Shown here in pieces: positions 26,043 through 36,819 of a DNA stretch of 64,000 nt. Under the pieces are notes generated by a model that saw nothing but the letters and a program-made list of their open reading frames with translations, did not search any database and was not told the DNA's origin. The position numbers and the translations under genes were made by a program. Where the stretch lies: the NCBI GenBank assembly GCA_022452035.1, contig JAKURV010000007.1, positions 24,168 to 88,167 of the forward strand. Direction: 5' to 3'. How positions within the stretch are numbered: the stretch's first letter is position 1; each line of letters begins with the position of its first letter. Source of the DNA: Acidimicrobiales bacterium. GTDB lineage: Bacteria; Actinomycetota; Acidimicrobiia; Acidimicrobiales; MedAcidi-G1.

Positions 26043-27034
26043 GCCTCCGCCTCTCGGTGCTCGACCAGTCACCAGTCCCTGAGGGGTCCAGCGCCGGCGA
26101 CGCCCTGCGCAACACCCTGGACCTGGCTCGCCGCTGCGAGACCATGGGCTACCACCGCTACTGGGTGGCTGAGCACCACGGCATGACAGGGTTGGCCGGG
26201 TCCAGCCCGGAGGTCCTGATTGGCTCCCTCGCCGGGGCTACCGAGCGGCTCCGGGTGGGCTCCGGCGGTGTGATGCTTACCCACTACGCCCCGCTGAAGG
26301 TGGCCGAGGCGTTCTGCGTACTGGCCTCACTTCACCCGGGCCGCATCGATCTCGGGGTGGGCCGGGCGCCGGGATCCGACCACCTCACGGCGGCCGCCCT
26401 AGCCCGGGGCGGTGCCCGTACGCCGCTGGAGCACTACCCCAACCAGTTGGAGGAGTTGATCCATCTGCTGGACGACACCTTGCCCGCCCACAGCCCCATC
26501 CAGGGAGTGCGGGCCACCCCTCGACCCGAGCGGCCCCCCGAGGTCTGGCTGCTGGCCTCTAGCGCCGACTCGGCCGCCTACGCCGCCCACTTTGGGTTAC
26601 CGCTGGGCTGGGCCGACTTCATCGCCCAGGTCGACGGGGCACCAATCGTGGAGGCCTACCGGCGCCAGTTCCAGCCATCGGACCGCTGTCCGGAACCGCG
26701 GGTCCTGCTCTGTGCCAGTGCGCTGTGCGCCGAGACCGACGACGAGGCCGAGGCTCTGGCGGCCGCCGTTCGGGCCTGGCGGGCCTCCGGCCTCCGGGGT
26801 CCCATCCCCGCCACCCCAGGGGGGTCGACCTCCCGTCCCGTTCCCATTCAACCGGGCCGCCGGTCGGTCGCCCACGGGTCACCCGACCGGGTGGCCGACC
26901 GGTTGGACCCCATGGTCGAGGCGTTCGGTGCCGAGGAGTTGATGGTGGTCACCATCTGCCACGACCACGAGGCCCGGGTCCGGTCTTACGAGTTGCTGGC
27001 TACCCGGTTCGGCGTCCATCCCGACGCCGCCTGA
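26039..27034 (+). CDS. Luciferase-like flavin-dependent oxidoreductase (MsnO8-type)
   Basis: 331 residues of the LLM superfamily. SVLDQSPVPEG at the N-terminus, GYHRYWVAEHHGM near residue 40, and HPGRIDLGVGRAPGSD near residue 98 match the MsnO8/YhbW-like subgroup, usually FMN-linked and distinct from the F420 groups. The GTG at 26039 overlaps the tag stop (GTGA) and begins with conserved sequence. Its stop overlaps the helicase start (TGATG), so the three genes are translationally coupled even though no functional link between repair, oxidoreductase and helicase is known to me. Confidence 0.85.
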   Translation: MSLRLSVLDQSPVPEGSSAGDALRNTLDLARRCETMGYHRYWVAEHHGMTGLAGSSPEVLIGSLAGATERLRVGSGGVMLTHYAPLKVAEAFCVLASLHPGRIDLGVGRAPGSDHLTAAALARGGARTPLEHYPNQLEELIHLLDDTLPAHSPIQGVRATPRPERPPEVWLLASSADSAAYAAHFGLPLGWADFIAQVDGAPIVEAYRRQFQPSDRCPEPRVLLCASALCAETDDEAEALAAAVRAWRASGLRGPIPATPGGSTSRPVPIQPGRRSVAHGSPDRVADRLDPMVEAFGAEELMVVTICHDHEARVRSYELLATRFGVHPDAA

Positions 27035-29628
27035 TGGCCGTGTATGACGCCTCCCTGGCCGACCGGATCCCCGCCGGGACCGATCCCGACCGGGTGGCCG
27101 AGCTGTTTATCGACTGGGCAGCCGAGCGGAGCCTGGATCTCTACGACGCTCAGGAGGAGGCCGTCCTAGAGATTCTGGGCGGCAGTCACGTTGTGCTGGC
27201 CACCCCCACCGGATCCGGGAAGTCGCTGGTGGCCATAGCGGCCCACGCGGCGGCTCTGGCCCGCGGCGACCGCAGCATCTACACCGCCCCCATCAAGGCG
27301 CTGGTCAGCGAGAAGTTCTTCGCCCTGGCCCGAGACTTCGGCGCGGCCAACGTGGGCATGGTCACAGGTGACGCCTCGGTCAACGCCGATGCGCCAATCG
27401 TCTGCGCAACCGCCGAGATCCTCGCCCACCAGGCCCTGCGCGAGGGTGCGGCCTGCCCGTTTGGCCTGGTGGTAGCCGACGAGTTTCACTTCTACGCCGA
27501 CCCCCAACGGGGCTGGGCCTGGCAGGTCCCCCTGCTGGAACTACCGCAGGCCCAGTTCCTGCTCATGTCAGCCACCCTCGGTCCAACGGCCCGGTTCACC
27601 GAGGACCTGATCCGCCGGACCGGCCGACCTGCGGTCACCGTGGCCGGCACAGTCCGGCCGGTGCCCCTCACCTTCCAGTATCAGGAGACCCCCCTCCACG
27701 AGTCCATCACCGAGCTGGTCGAGACCGACCGGGCGCCGGTCTACATCGTCCACTTCACCCAGAAGGCGGCCGCTGAGAAGGCCCAGGACCTATGCAGCCT
27801 CGACGTGCTCTCCAAGGAGCAGAAGGCGGCCGTCCGTGAGGCGGTGGGTGGGTTCCGGTTCGACACACCGATCGGCAAGGACCTGAAGCGGTTCATCGGC
27901 CACGGGATCGGCCTGCACCACGCCGGGATGCTCCCCCGCTACCGACTCCTGGTCGAGAAGCTGGCCCAGGCTGGCCTCCTGAAGCTGATCTGCGGCACCG
28001 ACACCCTCGGGGTGGGGGTGAACGTCCCCATTCGGACCGTGCTGTTCACGCAGCTCTGCAAGTACGACGGGGTGTCGACCCGGCTGCTCGGTAACCGAGA
28101 ATTCGCCCAGATCGCCGGGCGGGCTGGGCGACGGGGCTTCGACGACGAGGGCCACGTGTGGGTCCAGGCACCGGTTCACTGGATCGAAAACCGGCGGGCT
28201 GAGGCCAAGGCGGTTGCTGATCCCGCCAAGCGGAAAAAGTTGGTAAGGAAGAAGCCTCCGGAACGGGGCTACGCCCACTGGAACGTGGAGACGTTCGACC
28301 GGCTGGTCTCCGGGGCGCCCGAGCCACTCACGTCCTCGTTCGAAGTCTCCCACCAGATGGTGCTCAACGTGCTGTCCCGTCCCGGGGACGGCCGCCGGGA
28401 CCTCAGGCGCCTCCTGCTGGACAACCACGAGCCCCGCGACCGCCAGCGCCGCCATGTCCGTAAGGCCATCGGCGTCTACCGGTCACTGCGCGACGCTGGG
28501 ATTGTCGTGGAACTGGACGAGCCGGACGATGAGGGGCGGATGGTCTCGGTCGGCGTCGATCTGCAGGACCGCTTCGCCCTCCATCAACCGCTGTCCCTGT
28601 TCGCCCTCGAGGTCATCCCCGAGTTGGCCGACCGGCCCAACGACCCGGGGATCTCGGCCGCTCCGGACCTCGATCCGGACGCCACGACCCGGGCCCACGC
28701 CCTGGACGTCCTTTCGGTGATCGAATCGGTGCTGGAGAACCCCAGCGTGATCCTGGCTGCCCAGGTCAACCGGCTCCGCTCTGAGCTGGTGGCCCGGCTC
28801 AAGATGGAGGGTGTCGAATACGAGGAACGCATGGAGCGTCTGGCCGAGGTGGAGCCGCCCCGACCGCTAAAGGAGTTCCTGTACGGCACGTTCGACGTGT
28901 TCCGTAGGCATCACCCCTGGGTGGGCGACGAGAACGTGAAGCCCAAGTCGGTGGCCCGGGAGCTGTACGAAACCGGCTTCGAGTTCCGCCAATACATCGA
29001 ACATCACGGCCTCAAGCGCTCCGAGGGGACTGTGCTGCGGTACCTAGGCGAGGCCTACAAGGCGCTGGTCCAGAATGTGCCCGAGGACTCCAAGACCGAG
29101 GCCCTTTACGACCTGGAGGCCTGGATGGGAGAAACGATCCGCCAGGTGGACTCCAGCCTGCTGGACGAGTGGGAGAAGCTCCGCCACCCCGCCGATGAGA
29201 CGGTCGAGACGGTCGAGGACCAGGCACCCGACCGACCGGACGTGACCCGCAACGCCCGGGCCTTCCGGGTGATGGTCCGTAACGAGGTCTTCCGATGGGT
29301 CCAGTTGCTGTCTCGTCGCCGCCTCGATGACCACGAGGCGCTGGCTGGGGTGCCCACGGTGGGGGACGTACGGCGAACGGCCGACGACGTGACGGAGTCC
29401 ATCGCCCCGTACTGGGAGGAGCACCCCGAGCTCCCTACCGACAGCCACGCCCGGGGTGGTGCCTTCTTTTCCCTGGATGACAGCGGACCTGACCGGTGGC
29501 CGGTCCGCCAGACTGTCGCCGACCCCGAGGGCCACCACGAGTGGGTGCTTGACGGCGAGGTGGACCTGGCCGCTTCCCGCGAGGAGGGTCGGGCCGTAGT
29601 CCGCCTAGGGGCAATCCACCGCCTGTGA
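27034..29628 (+). CDS. DEAD/DEAH-box helicase of the DUF3516 (Ski2-like) type
   Basis: 864 residues. Superfamily 2 motifs appear in order: I ATPTGSGKS near residue 53, Ia TAPIKALVSEKF, Ib VCATAEILAHQAL, II VVADEFH near residue 145 (DEFH in place of DEVH/DEAH), III MSATLG, a GIGLHHAGMLPRYR segment near residue 290, V CGTDTLGVGVNVP and VI QIAGRAGRRGFD near residue 355. The ~490-residue C-terminal part matches my memory of the actinobacterial DUF3516 extension and lacks an obvious zinc motif. Related Ski2-like proteins unwind RNA. The ATG at 27034 overlaps the previous stop; the longer open frame to the left lies over the upstream gene. Confidence 0.85.
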   Translation: MAVYDASLADRIPAGTDPDRVAELFIDWAAERSLDLYDAQEEAVLEILGGSHVVLATPTGSGKSLVAIAAHAAALARGDRSIYTAPIKALVSEKFFALARDFGAANVGMVTGDASVNADAPIVCATAEILAHQALREGAACPFGLVVADEFHFYADPQRGWAWQVPLLELPQAQFLLMSATLGPTARFTEDLIRRTGRPAVTVAGTVRPVPLTFQYQETPLHESITELVETDRAPVYIVHFTQKAAAEKAQDLCSLDVLSKEQKAAVREAVGGFRFDTPIGKDLKRFIGHGIGLHHAGMLPRYRLLVEKLAQAGLLKLICGTDTLGVGVNVPIRTVLFTQLCKYDGVSTRLLGNREFAQIAGRAGRRGFDDEGHVWVQAPVHWIENRRAEAKAVADPAKRKKLVRKKPPERGYAHWNVETFDRLVSGAPEPLTSSFEVSHQMVLNVLSRPGDGRRDLRRLLLDNHEPRDRQRRHVRKAIGVYRSLRDAGIVVELDEPDDEGRMVSVGVDLQDRFALHQPLSLFALEVIPELADRPNDPGISAAPDLDPDATTRAHALDVLSVIESVLENPSVILAAQVNRLRSELVARLKMEGVEYEERMERLAEVEPPRPLKEFLYGTFDVFRRHHPWVGDENVKPKSVARELYETGFEFRQYIEHHGLKRSEGTVLRYLGEAYKALVQNVPEDSKTEALYDLEAWMGETIRQVDSSLLDEWEKLRHPADETVETVEDQAPDRPDVTRNARAFRVMVRNEVFRWVQLLSRRRLDDHEALAGVPTVGDVRRTADDVTESIAPYWEEHPELPTDSHARGGAFFSLDDSGPDRWPVRQTVADPEGHHEWVLDGEVDLAASREEGRAVVRLGAIHRL

Positions 29629-29638
29629 GGTGGCCGTC

Positions 29639-30649
29639 CTAGAAGTCGCGGTCGGCCACGAAGCAGGCCAGACCGGCGAGCTCGACGACCACGGTTTCGA
29701 CCAGGTCGACGCCACCCAGGGTGTCCAGGGCGGTCTCCAGGTGCTGCCGGGCCTCGACCACTGTCCGGTCCCGGCCCCCAGCCTCCTCGATGAGCGCCGC
29801 TGCTCGTGCCACGTCGGCATCGGAAAGGTCACCGTCGCCGGCGTATACGGCACGCAGCTCGTCAGCCGCCGAGTCGCCGGCGTTCAGCACCAGGGCCACC
29901 GGCAGTGACTTCTTGCGCTCCCGCAGATCGTTGCCGGCCGCCTTCCCAGTCACCGTCGGATCGCCCCAGATGCCCAGCACGTCATCCACGGCCTGGAAGG
30001 CCAAGCCCATCTCCTGCCCGAAGGCTTCCAGGGCGTTCACCCGGGTGGTGTCGGCCCCGGCCAGTACGGCACCGACCGAGGCGGCGTATCCGAGCAGGGC
30101 ACCGGTTTTGTCGGCCTCCATGGCCAGGCAGGCCGCTAGGTCCACGTCGAGCCGGTCGTCAAAGGCCATGTCGGCAGCCTGTCCGGCGATCATGGCCGCC
30201 GTGGCGTCAACCAGCCGGGTGGTGGCCACCACCCGCTCGGGGGTCGGGTCGTCCAGCAGGACCTGGAAGGCCAGAGTGTGCAGGGCGTCACCGGATATCA
30301 CCGCTTCATCCACCCCGAAGGCCGACCAGACGGTGGCCCGATGACGTCGTTCGGTGTCGCCGTCGATGATGTCGTCGTGGACCAGCGAGAAGTTGTGGAC
30401 CAGCTCCACGGCCACTGCGCCGGGAACCCCGACCTCGGCTGGAGCGCCCACGGCCTCGGCCGATAGGAGGGCCAGCGTCGGTCGGAGGCCCTTGCCCGCC
30501 CCGACACCAGCCGGCGAGCCGGTGTGCTCATCCCACCCGAAGTGGTAACGGGCCGGGAGTCGAAGGTCTGGGCACAGCCGGTCCACCGCTTCCTCCAGGG
30601 CTGGCTCGACTAGGAGGCGGGCTCGTTCCAGGCAGTCGAGGGCAGCCAT
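29639..30649 (-). CDS. Polyprenyl diphosphate synthase
   Basis: 336 residues of the trans-isoprenyl synthase fold. The first Asp-rich motif is HDDIIDGD near residue 92, and the second is QAVDDVLGIWGD near residue 216. Lys/Arg substrate residues lie in GKGLRPTLALL near residue 53. The enzyme condenses isopentenyl diphosphate with allylic diphosphates; small residues before the first motif would be needed to predict chain length, likely C15-C20 or longer. The ATG overlaps the stop of the nitrilase-like gene upstream (TGATG). It ends 10 bases from the convergent helicase. Confidence 0.9.
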   Translation of the reverse strand: MAALDCLERARLLVEPALEEAVDRLCPDLRLPARYHFGWDEHTGSPAGVGAGKGLRPTLALLSAEAVGAPAEVGVPGAVAVELVHNFSLVHDDIIDGDTERRHRATVWSAFGVDEAVISGDALHTLAFQVLLDDPTPERVVATTRLVDATAAMIAGQAADMAFDDRLDVDLAACLAMEADKTGALLGYAASVGAVLAGADTTRVNALEAFGQEMGLAFQAVDDVLGIWGDPTVTGKAAGNDLRERKKSLPVALVLNAGDSAADELRAVYAGDGDLSDADVARAAALIEEAGGRDRTVVEARQHLETALDTLGGVDLVETVVVELAGLACFVADRDF

Positions 30650-31413
30650 CAGCCGCGCCGGTCGGGGAGGAACCGGTAGGCGTCGCGTACCTCGGCGACC
30701 CGTTCCGGGTCCACGTCGGCCACCACGACGCTCTCGGCGTGGTCGACCCCCTCAGCCAGCACTTCGCCCATCGGGTCCACAATCACCGTGTCGCCTGAGT
30801 AGGTCAGCCCGTCGGCCACCCCGACCCGGTTAACGCCTACCACGTAGGCCTGGTTCTCGATGGCCCGGGCCAGCAGCAGGGTCCGCCAATGGTGGCGCCG
30901 GGACTCCGGCCAGTTGGCTACCACCAGGTAGACGTCGGTGTCGGCGGCCCGGTCCCAGAAGGCATTGGCGAACCGCAGGTCGTAGCAGACGAAGAGCGAG
31001 ACCCGTAGCCCGTCCACCTCCACGGTGACCGGGCGGTGACCGGGTCGGTAGTGCTTGTGCTCGTCGGCGAACGTGAACGGGTGCAGTTTGTCGTAGTGGT
31101 GTCGGGTGCCGTCCGGCCCAACCAACAGGAAGCGGTTCACCGGGTGGGCGTCGTTGCGGTCCCGGGTCGGGATTGACCCACCGATCCACACGTCTTGCTC
31201 GGCGGCCCGGGCTACCAGGAACTGCTCAGTGGGGCCGCCGGGAGGTTCGGCGATCCGGTCGGCGGCCAGCGAGAAGCCGGGACCGAACATCTCGGTTAGG
31301 ACGACCAGCCGGGCCCCGTCTTCCGCCGCGGCGGCGATAAGGGGCTCCAGGAGGTCGCAGGTGGCCGCGGCGTCCTCCCACACGATGTCGTGCTGGAGTG
31401 CGGCGATCCTCAT
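30649..31413 (-). CDS. Carbon-nitrogen hydrolase, omega-amidase (Nit2)-like
   Basis: 254 residues. The nitrilase catalytic triad is visible: Glu in VVLTEMFG near residue 41, Lys in HYDKLHPF near residue 109 and Cys in FVCYDLRF near residue 143. The single-domain length and these motifs fit the Nit2/YafV omega-amidase branch, which hydrolyses alpha-ketoglutaramate or alpha-ketosuccinamate to the keto acid and ammonia. It starts four bases after the stop of a glutamine-transaminase-like gene, the partner that makes this substrate, which supports the call. The last base of its stop is shared with the next start. Confidence 0.85.
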   Translation of the reverse strand: MRIAALQHDIVWEDAAATCDLLEPLIAAAAEDGARLVVLTEMFGPGFSLAADRIAEPPGGPTEQFLVARAAEQDVWIGGSIPTRDRNDAHPVNRFLLVGPDGTRHHYDKLHPFTFADEHKHYRPGHRPVTVEVDGLRVSLFVCYDLRFANAFWDRAADTDVYLVVANWPESRRHHWRTLLLARAIENQAYVVGVNRVGVADGLTYSGDTVIVDPMGEVLAEGVDHAESVVVADVDPERVAEVRDAYRFLPDRRG

Positions 31414-31417
31414 GGCC

Positions 31418-32584
<1,167 letters not shown>

Positions 32585-32628
32585 GGCAGCCGACGCTACC
32601 GGTGGTCGGGGGCGGCCCGGGTCGGCGC

Positions 32629-34914
32629 TCAGGAGGCGTCGATGGCTGCCCAGACCTTCTCCGGCGTCATCGGCATGTCCAGGTGCCGGATCCCGTACGG
32701 CGCCAGAGCGTCGACCACTGCGCTCTGGACTGCGGCCGTCGAGCCGATGCTCCCCGACTCTCCGATGCCCTTGGCCCCCAGCGGGTTCCGGGGCGTCGGG
32801 GTCTCCATGAAGCTTCGCTCGTAGCTCGGTACCTCCATGGTGGAAACCGCTGTGTAGTCGGCCAAGTTGGTGGTCTGCGGGTTGCCGTTCTCGTCGTAGC
32901 GAAACTCCTCCATCAGCCCCTGGGCGATGCCCTGGGCCAGGCCACCGTGGATCTGGCCGGCGGCCAGCAGCGGGTTCACGATCCGACCCGAGTCGTCCAC
33001 TGCCACCACCCGGTCGATGACGGCCTGGCCGGTCTCCGTATCCAGTTCCACGACTACCACGTGGGTGCCGAAGGGGAAAGTGGCCCCGTCCTGGGAGTGG
33101 TCGGATAGGCCGGCCAGCTCGCCGTCGGCTGCTCCGGCCACGTCGGCCCACGTGCGGGCCATGCTCGGCGTGCCGGCCACGTGGAACGCCCCGTGTTCCC
33201 GGTCGTGGACGACGTCGGCAGGCGCCGCCTCCAAGAGGTCAGCGGCCGCTTCGCGGGCCACCTCGACCAGCTTTTCTGAGGCGTCGGCCATGGCTGAGCC
33301 GGCAATTTGCACGGAGCGGGACCCGCCCGTGGTGTTCCCGGTGGGGATGGCATCGGTGTCGCCGTGGAATACCTCGATGGCGTCCAACGGCAGGCCTAGG
33401 CGGTCGGCGACCAGCATGGCCCATGTTGTGTGGTGGCCCGTTCCGATCGGTGTAGCACCGGTGGAGGCCAGAACCGTGCCGTCGGACCTCAGGCGGACTT
33501 CGGCGTACTCGCTGCCCCCGAAGCCCGTGATCTCCACGTAGGTGGCTACCCCGATGCCCATCTGCACCGGGTCACCAGCGTCGCGGCGCCGCTGCTGTTC
33601 GACCCTCAACCCGGCGTAGTCGACAACCTGCAGGGCCCGGTCTAGCGACCCTTCATAGTCGCCGCAGTCCATGCTGGTGCCGGTGGGCGTGGTGTACGGG
33701 AAGGCCTCGGGAGCCACGAAGTTGGCCCGCCGTACCTCGGTGGGGTCCATTCCGATTTCCACGGCGAACAGGTCCATGGCTCGCTCGATGGCCGCTGTAG
33801 CCTCCGGCCGGCCGGCGCCCCGGTAGGCACATGTTGGGGCCGTGTTGGTGGCCACGCTGACCGCAGAAAACTCCACATTGGCGATGTCGTAGACCCCGGT
33901 GGCCAGGTTGCGGGTGAACTCGGGGAGGAAAGCCCCCCACTTTGGGTAAGCCCCGCAGTCCTGCACCACGTTGAGGCGGTAGTGAGTGACCCGTCCGTCC
34001 CGGGTCCCGCCGAGGGTGACTGTCTGGCCCTGGGCTCGTCCGTGGACGTAGGCCGACAGGTTCTCGGTGCGGCTCTCGACCCAGCGCACTGGGCGTCCCA
34101 GCAGGCGGGCCAGTTGTGCCACCACGATCTCCTCTTCGGAGACCATGCCCTTGGCGCCGAACCCGCCGCCGATGTCTTTCACCAGCACCCGAACATCGGC
34201 GGGTTCCATGTCCAGAGATTCAGCCACCCCGTCCCGGAAGCCGTGGGTTCCCTGGGAACTGGCCCAGCAGGTCAGTTTCCCGTCGGTGTAGTCGGCAGCG
34301 ACCACTCGGGGCTCGATGGATACGGGGGCTACCCGGGAGTTCCAGAGTTCCTCGGTGACCACGGTCTCGCATCTGGAGAAGTCGATGGTGCCCTTGGACG
34401 GGATCTCCCACATGACGTTGTCGGATCGTCCGTCGAATAGGACGGTGTCGGCGGCTACGGCGTCGTCCACGGAAACGACGACGGGGAGGGCCTCGATGTC
34501 GGCCCAGACGGCTTCGGCGGCGTCGGCGGCCTGGTAGGCCGTCTCGGCCACCACCACGGCTATCGGCTCACCTACGAACCGCACCCGGTCACGGGCCAGG
34601 AAGGGCCGGCGAGCTTCCTTGGCGTAGAAGCCCATGGGCGGTTTCCGGTCCTCGAGCCCGAGGTCGTCGGCTGTGTACACGGCCACCACGCCGGGCATGG
34701 AGCGGGCCTCGTCCACGTCGATCGACAGGATGGTGCCGTGGGCTGTCGTGGAGCGCACGAAGTGGGCGTGTAGCAGGTCCTCAAACTGCTGGTTGGCCAC
34801 GTACTCCCCCTGGCCCCGGATCAGCGTGGCGTCCTCGCGACGCAGCACGGCGTTGCCCAGGATGGAGGTGCTGGACTGGCCGGGAATTCCCCGGGCTGGG
34901 ATGGTCTCGCTCAA
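32629..34914 (-). CDS. Molybdopterin-binding hydroxylase large subunit (xanthine dehydrogenase/CoxL superfamily)
   Basis: 761 residues. N-terminal aldehyde oxidase a/b hammerhead (residues ~18-120), then the molybdopterin domains with GGGFGAKG near residue 240. The active-site loop reads CAYRGAGRPE near residue 355, the form-II type motif, so it is unlikely to be a true CO dehydrogenase (AYXCSFR). The final GAKGIGESGSIG near residue 712 carries the conserved Glu region. The start is a TTG at 34914 with AGAAGGA upstream. Such subunits normally need FAD and 2Fe-2S partners; none is adjacent. Acyl-CoA dehydrogenase lies upstream and the aminotransferase downstream. Confidence 0.87.
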   Translation of the reverse strand: MSETIPARGIPGQSSTSILGNAVLRREDATLIRGQGEYVANQQFEDLLHAHFVRSTTAHGTILSIDVDEARSMPGVVAVYTADDLGLEDRKPPMGFYAKEARRPFLARDRVRFVGEPIAVVVAETAYQAADAAEAVWADIEALPVVVSVDDAVAADTVLFDGRSDNVMWEIPSKGTIDFSRCETVVTEELWNSRVAPVSIEPRVVAADYTDGKLTCWASSQGTHGFRDGVAESLDMEPADVRVLVKDIGGGFGAKGMVSEEEIVVAQLARLLGRPVRWVESRTENLSAYVHGRAQGQTVTLGGTRDGRVTHYRLNVVQDCGAYPKWGAFLPEFTRNLATGVYDIANVEFSAVSVATNTAPTCAYRGAGRPEATAAIERAMDLFAVEIGMDPTEVRRANFVAPEAFPYTTPTGTSMDCGDYEGSLDRALQVVDYAGLRVEQQRRRDAGDPVQMGIGVATYVEITGFGGSEYAEVRLRSDGTVLASTGATPIGTGHHTTWAMLVADRLGLPLDAIEVFHGDTDAIPTGNTTGGSRSVQIAGSAMADASEKLVEVAREAAADLLEAAPADVVHDREHGAFHVAGTPSMARTWADVAGAADGELAGLSDHSQDGATFPFGTHVVVVELDTETGQAVIDRVVAVDDSGRIVNPLLAAGQIHGGLAQGIAQGLMEEFRYDENGNPQTTNLADYTAVSTMEVPSYERSFMETPTPRNPLGAKGIGESGSIGSTAAVQSAVVDALAPYGIRHLDMPMTPEKVWAAIDAS

Positions 34915-34963
34915 GGTCGTTCTCGTTCCTTCTGCTCAGCTTCCGACCGGTGGACGCCCATGC

Positions 34964-36121
34964 TCACTCGGCGGGATAGCGCTCGAGCAGCTTTCTGGCG
35001 ATAACCATCTTCTGGATCTCGCTCGTTCCCTCGCCGATGATCATTAGCGGGGTGTCGCGAAAGTAGCGCTCCACCGGGAACTCGGTGGTGTAGCCGTTGC
35101 CGCCGTGGATGCGTAACGCCTCGGTGGCGATCTCGAACGCCGCCTCGGAGGCGAACAGCTTGGCCATGCCGGCCTCCATGTCGACCCGTTGCCCGGCGTC
35201 GGCCCGCCGGGCGGCGTCGTAGGTCATGAGGCGGGCCGCCTGCAGTTTGGTAGCCATATCGGCCAACTTGAACTGGATGGCCTGGTGCTCGTAGATGGGT
35301 CGGCCGAACGTCTCGCGCTGCTGGGCGTACCGCATGGCCGCATCGAAGGCCGCCTGGGCTACGCCGACCGACCGGGCAGCCACGTTGATCCGACCTAACT
35401 CGAGGGCCGAGAGGGCGTACTGCCGACCGTGGCCCATCCCATCGTCTCCGCCCAGCACGTTGGCGTGGGGCACGCGGTGGTCCACGTAGGACATCTCGAC
35501 CGTCTCTAGGCCCTTGTAGCCCAGCTTTTCGATGTTTTTCGAGACCGTGATCCCCTCAAACGACCCACCTGGCTCCTTCTCGACCAGGAAGCAGGTGATG
35601 CGGTCGTCGGGGGTGCGGGCCATCAGCATGACAAGGGACGACCGCTGGCCGTTGGTGACCCAGAACTTGGTGCCGTTGACTACCCACTCGTCGCCGTCTC
35701 GCTCGGCTCGGCACCGAATGGCACCTGTGTCGCTGCCGGCATCGGGTTCCGACAGAGAGAAGGCGGCCCGAAACGAGCCGTCGCACATCCGGGGCAGGAA
35801 TCGCTGGCGCTGCTCCTCGGTCCCGAACCGGCCGATCATGGTGGCGCCGATCTTGTGTGTGTTGAGGATGCCAGCTAGGGACATGAAGCCTCGGGAGAGC
35901 TCCTCGATGATCCTGGCGTAGGTGGTGATGTCTAGGCCCAGGCCCCCGTATTCCTCGGGGATGGTGGAGCCGAACAGTCCGAAGTCGCACATCTGGTCGA
36001 ACATGGCCTGGGGGAAGGTGTCGGAGTGCTCAAACTCGGCGGCGTTCGGCATGACCTCGCGGTCGACCCACGTGCGGATGGTGTCGACGATCTCGTCGGC
36101 CAGCGCCTGGTCGGTCGCCAT
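34964..36121 (-). CDS. Acyl-CoA dehydrogenase
   Basis: 385 residues, full length. FAD/substrate motifs AFSLSEPDAGSD near residue 136 and FWVTNGQRSSLVM near 172, then RETFGRPIYEHQAIQFKLADM near 272 (quoted in part). The catalytic Glu lies in HGGNGYTTEFPVERYFRD near residue 350, in the position of Glu376 of medium-chain enzymes. It inserts the alpha-beta double bond into acyl-CoA and passes electrons to ETF. It is the first gene of the long minus-strand run ending at the prenyl synthase; the 210-base region upstream separates it from the divergent SRPBCC gene. Confidence 0.93.
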   Translation of the reverse strand: MATDQALADEIVDTIRTWVDREVMPNAAEFEHSDTFPQAMFDQMCDFGLFGSTIPEEYGGLGLDITTYARIIEELSRGFMSLAGILNTHKIGATMIGRFGTEEQRQRFLPRMCDGSFRAAFSLSEPDAGSDTGAIRCRAERDGDEWVVNGTKFWVTNGQRSSLVMLMARTPDDRITCFLVEKEPGGSFEGITVSKNIEKLGYKGLETVEMSYVDHRVPHANVLGGDDGMGHGRQYALSALELGRINVAARSVGVAQAAFDAAMRYAQQRETFGRPIYEHQAIQFKLADMATKLQAARLMTYDAARRADAGQRVDMEAGMAKLFASEAAFEIATEALRIHGGNGYTTEFPVERYFRDTPLMIIGEGTSEIQKMVIARKLLERYPAE

Positions 36122-36331
36122 GGCCCCTCCTCATTTCGGTCCCGGTCGGGTGAGTCTCACAGCCCGGTGGCGGTGGAAGCGAGGCGGGCTGGGAGGCTGC
36201 GCGCCCCGGCCCCCCGTCTCTTCCTGATCCTTCTGGTCGCCTCCATCGGTGTCCTTCCCTAGCGGTGTCCGGTGTAGGCCGGGCTCCCCTCGGCCGGGGC
36301 GCAACTGCGACACTGACTTGGGGGAGGGACC

Positions 36332-36808
36332 ATGGCCGACCGACAAGAGAATCTGGGTGCCGAGCCCCGTCCGAAGAAGGAGTACGTGACCATCGTCGTC
36401 GAGCGAGAGGTCCCTGCGCCTCGGGCGGCGGCCTTCGACGCCCTCTGTACCCTGATCTCCGAACGGGCCGGTGGCTACGTGACCGAGGGGGATCCGGCCC
36501 CGCACGGGCTCGGTGCCCGAGTGGAGTTCACGGTCGGTGACCTGCACCTCGCTGAACAGGTGATCTCCTTCGAGCCGCCGTGGCGTCGGGTCTACGAGTT
36601 GAACGGCGCACCGGTTGTCCTGTACCAGGGCACCACGGTGTTCACCGACCGTGGTGAGACCTGCTTGATGGCCTGGTCTCTGGTCATCGACCCTTTACCT
36701 GACGGGGGTAGCGATCGGTTCCTGGTCGCCGCTGAGACCTTTCTGGACGACTTCGCCGATGCTCTAGTCGCTCGAGCCGAGATCATTAGCCTGTCGACTT
36801 CCGACTGA
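36332..36808 (+). CDS. SRPBCC-like small protein
   Basis: 158 residues, soluble, no signal. EREVPAPRAAAFDALCTLI, VISFEPPWRRVYELNGAPV and GTTVFTDRGETCLMAWSLVIDP have the strand-helix-strand rhythm of START/SRPBCC (polyketide-cyclase-like) domains, ending with the long C-terminal helix (FLVAAETFLDDFADALVAR). These proteins bind hydrophobic ligands. GGGGGAGGG precedes the ATG at 36332. Eleven bases separate its stop from the F420-type oxidoreductase, so the two probably act together. Confidence 0.65.
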   Translation: MADRQENLGAEPRPKKEYVTIVVEREVPAPRAAAFDALCTLISERAGGYVTEGDPAPHGLGARVEFTVGDLHLAEQVISFEPPWRRVYELNGAPVVLYQGTTVFTDRGETCLMAWSLVIDPLPDGGSDRFLVAAETFLDDFADALVARAEIISLSTSD

Positions 36809-36819
36809 CTGGAGACCCC

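Noticed and set aside
26725..27033. Upstream extension of the DUF3516 helicase
   Set aside because: It lies entirely over the luciferase-like gene in another frame; the ATG at 27034 with TGATG overlap and conserved N-terminus is the better start.
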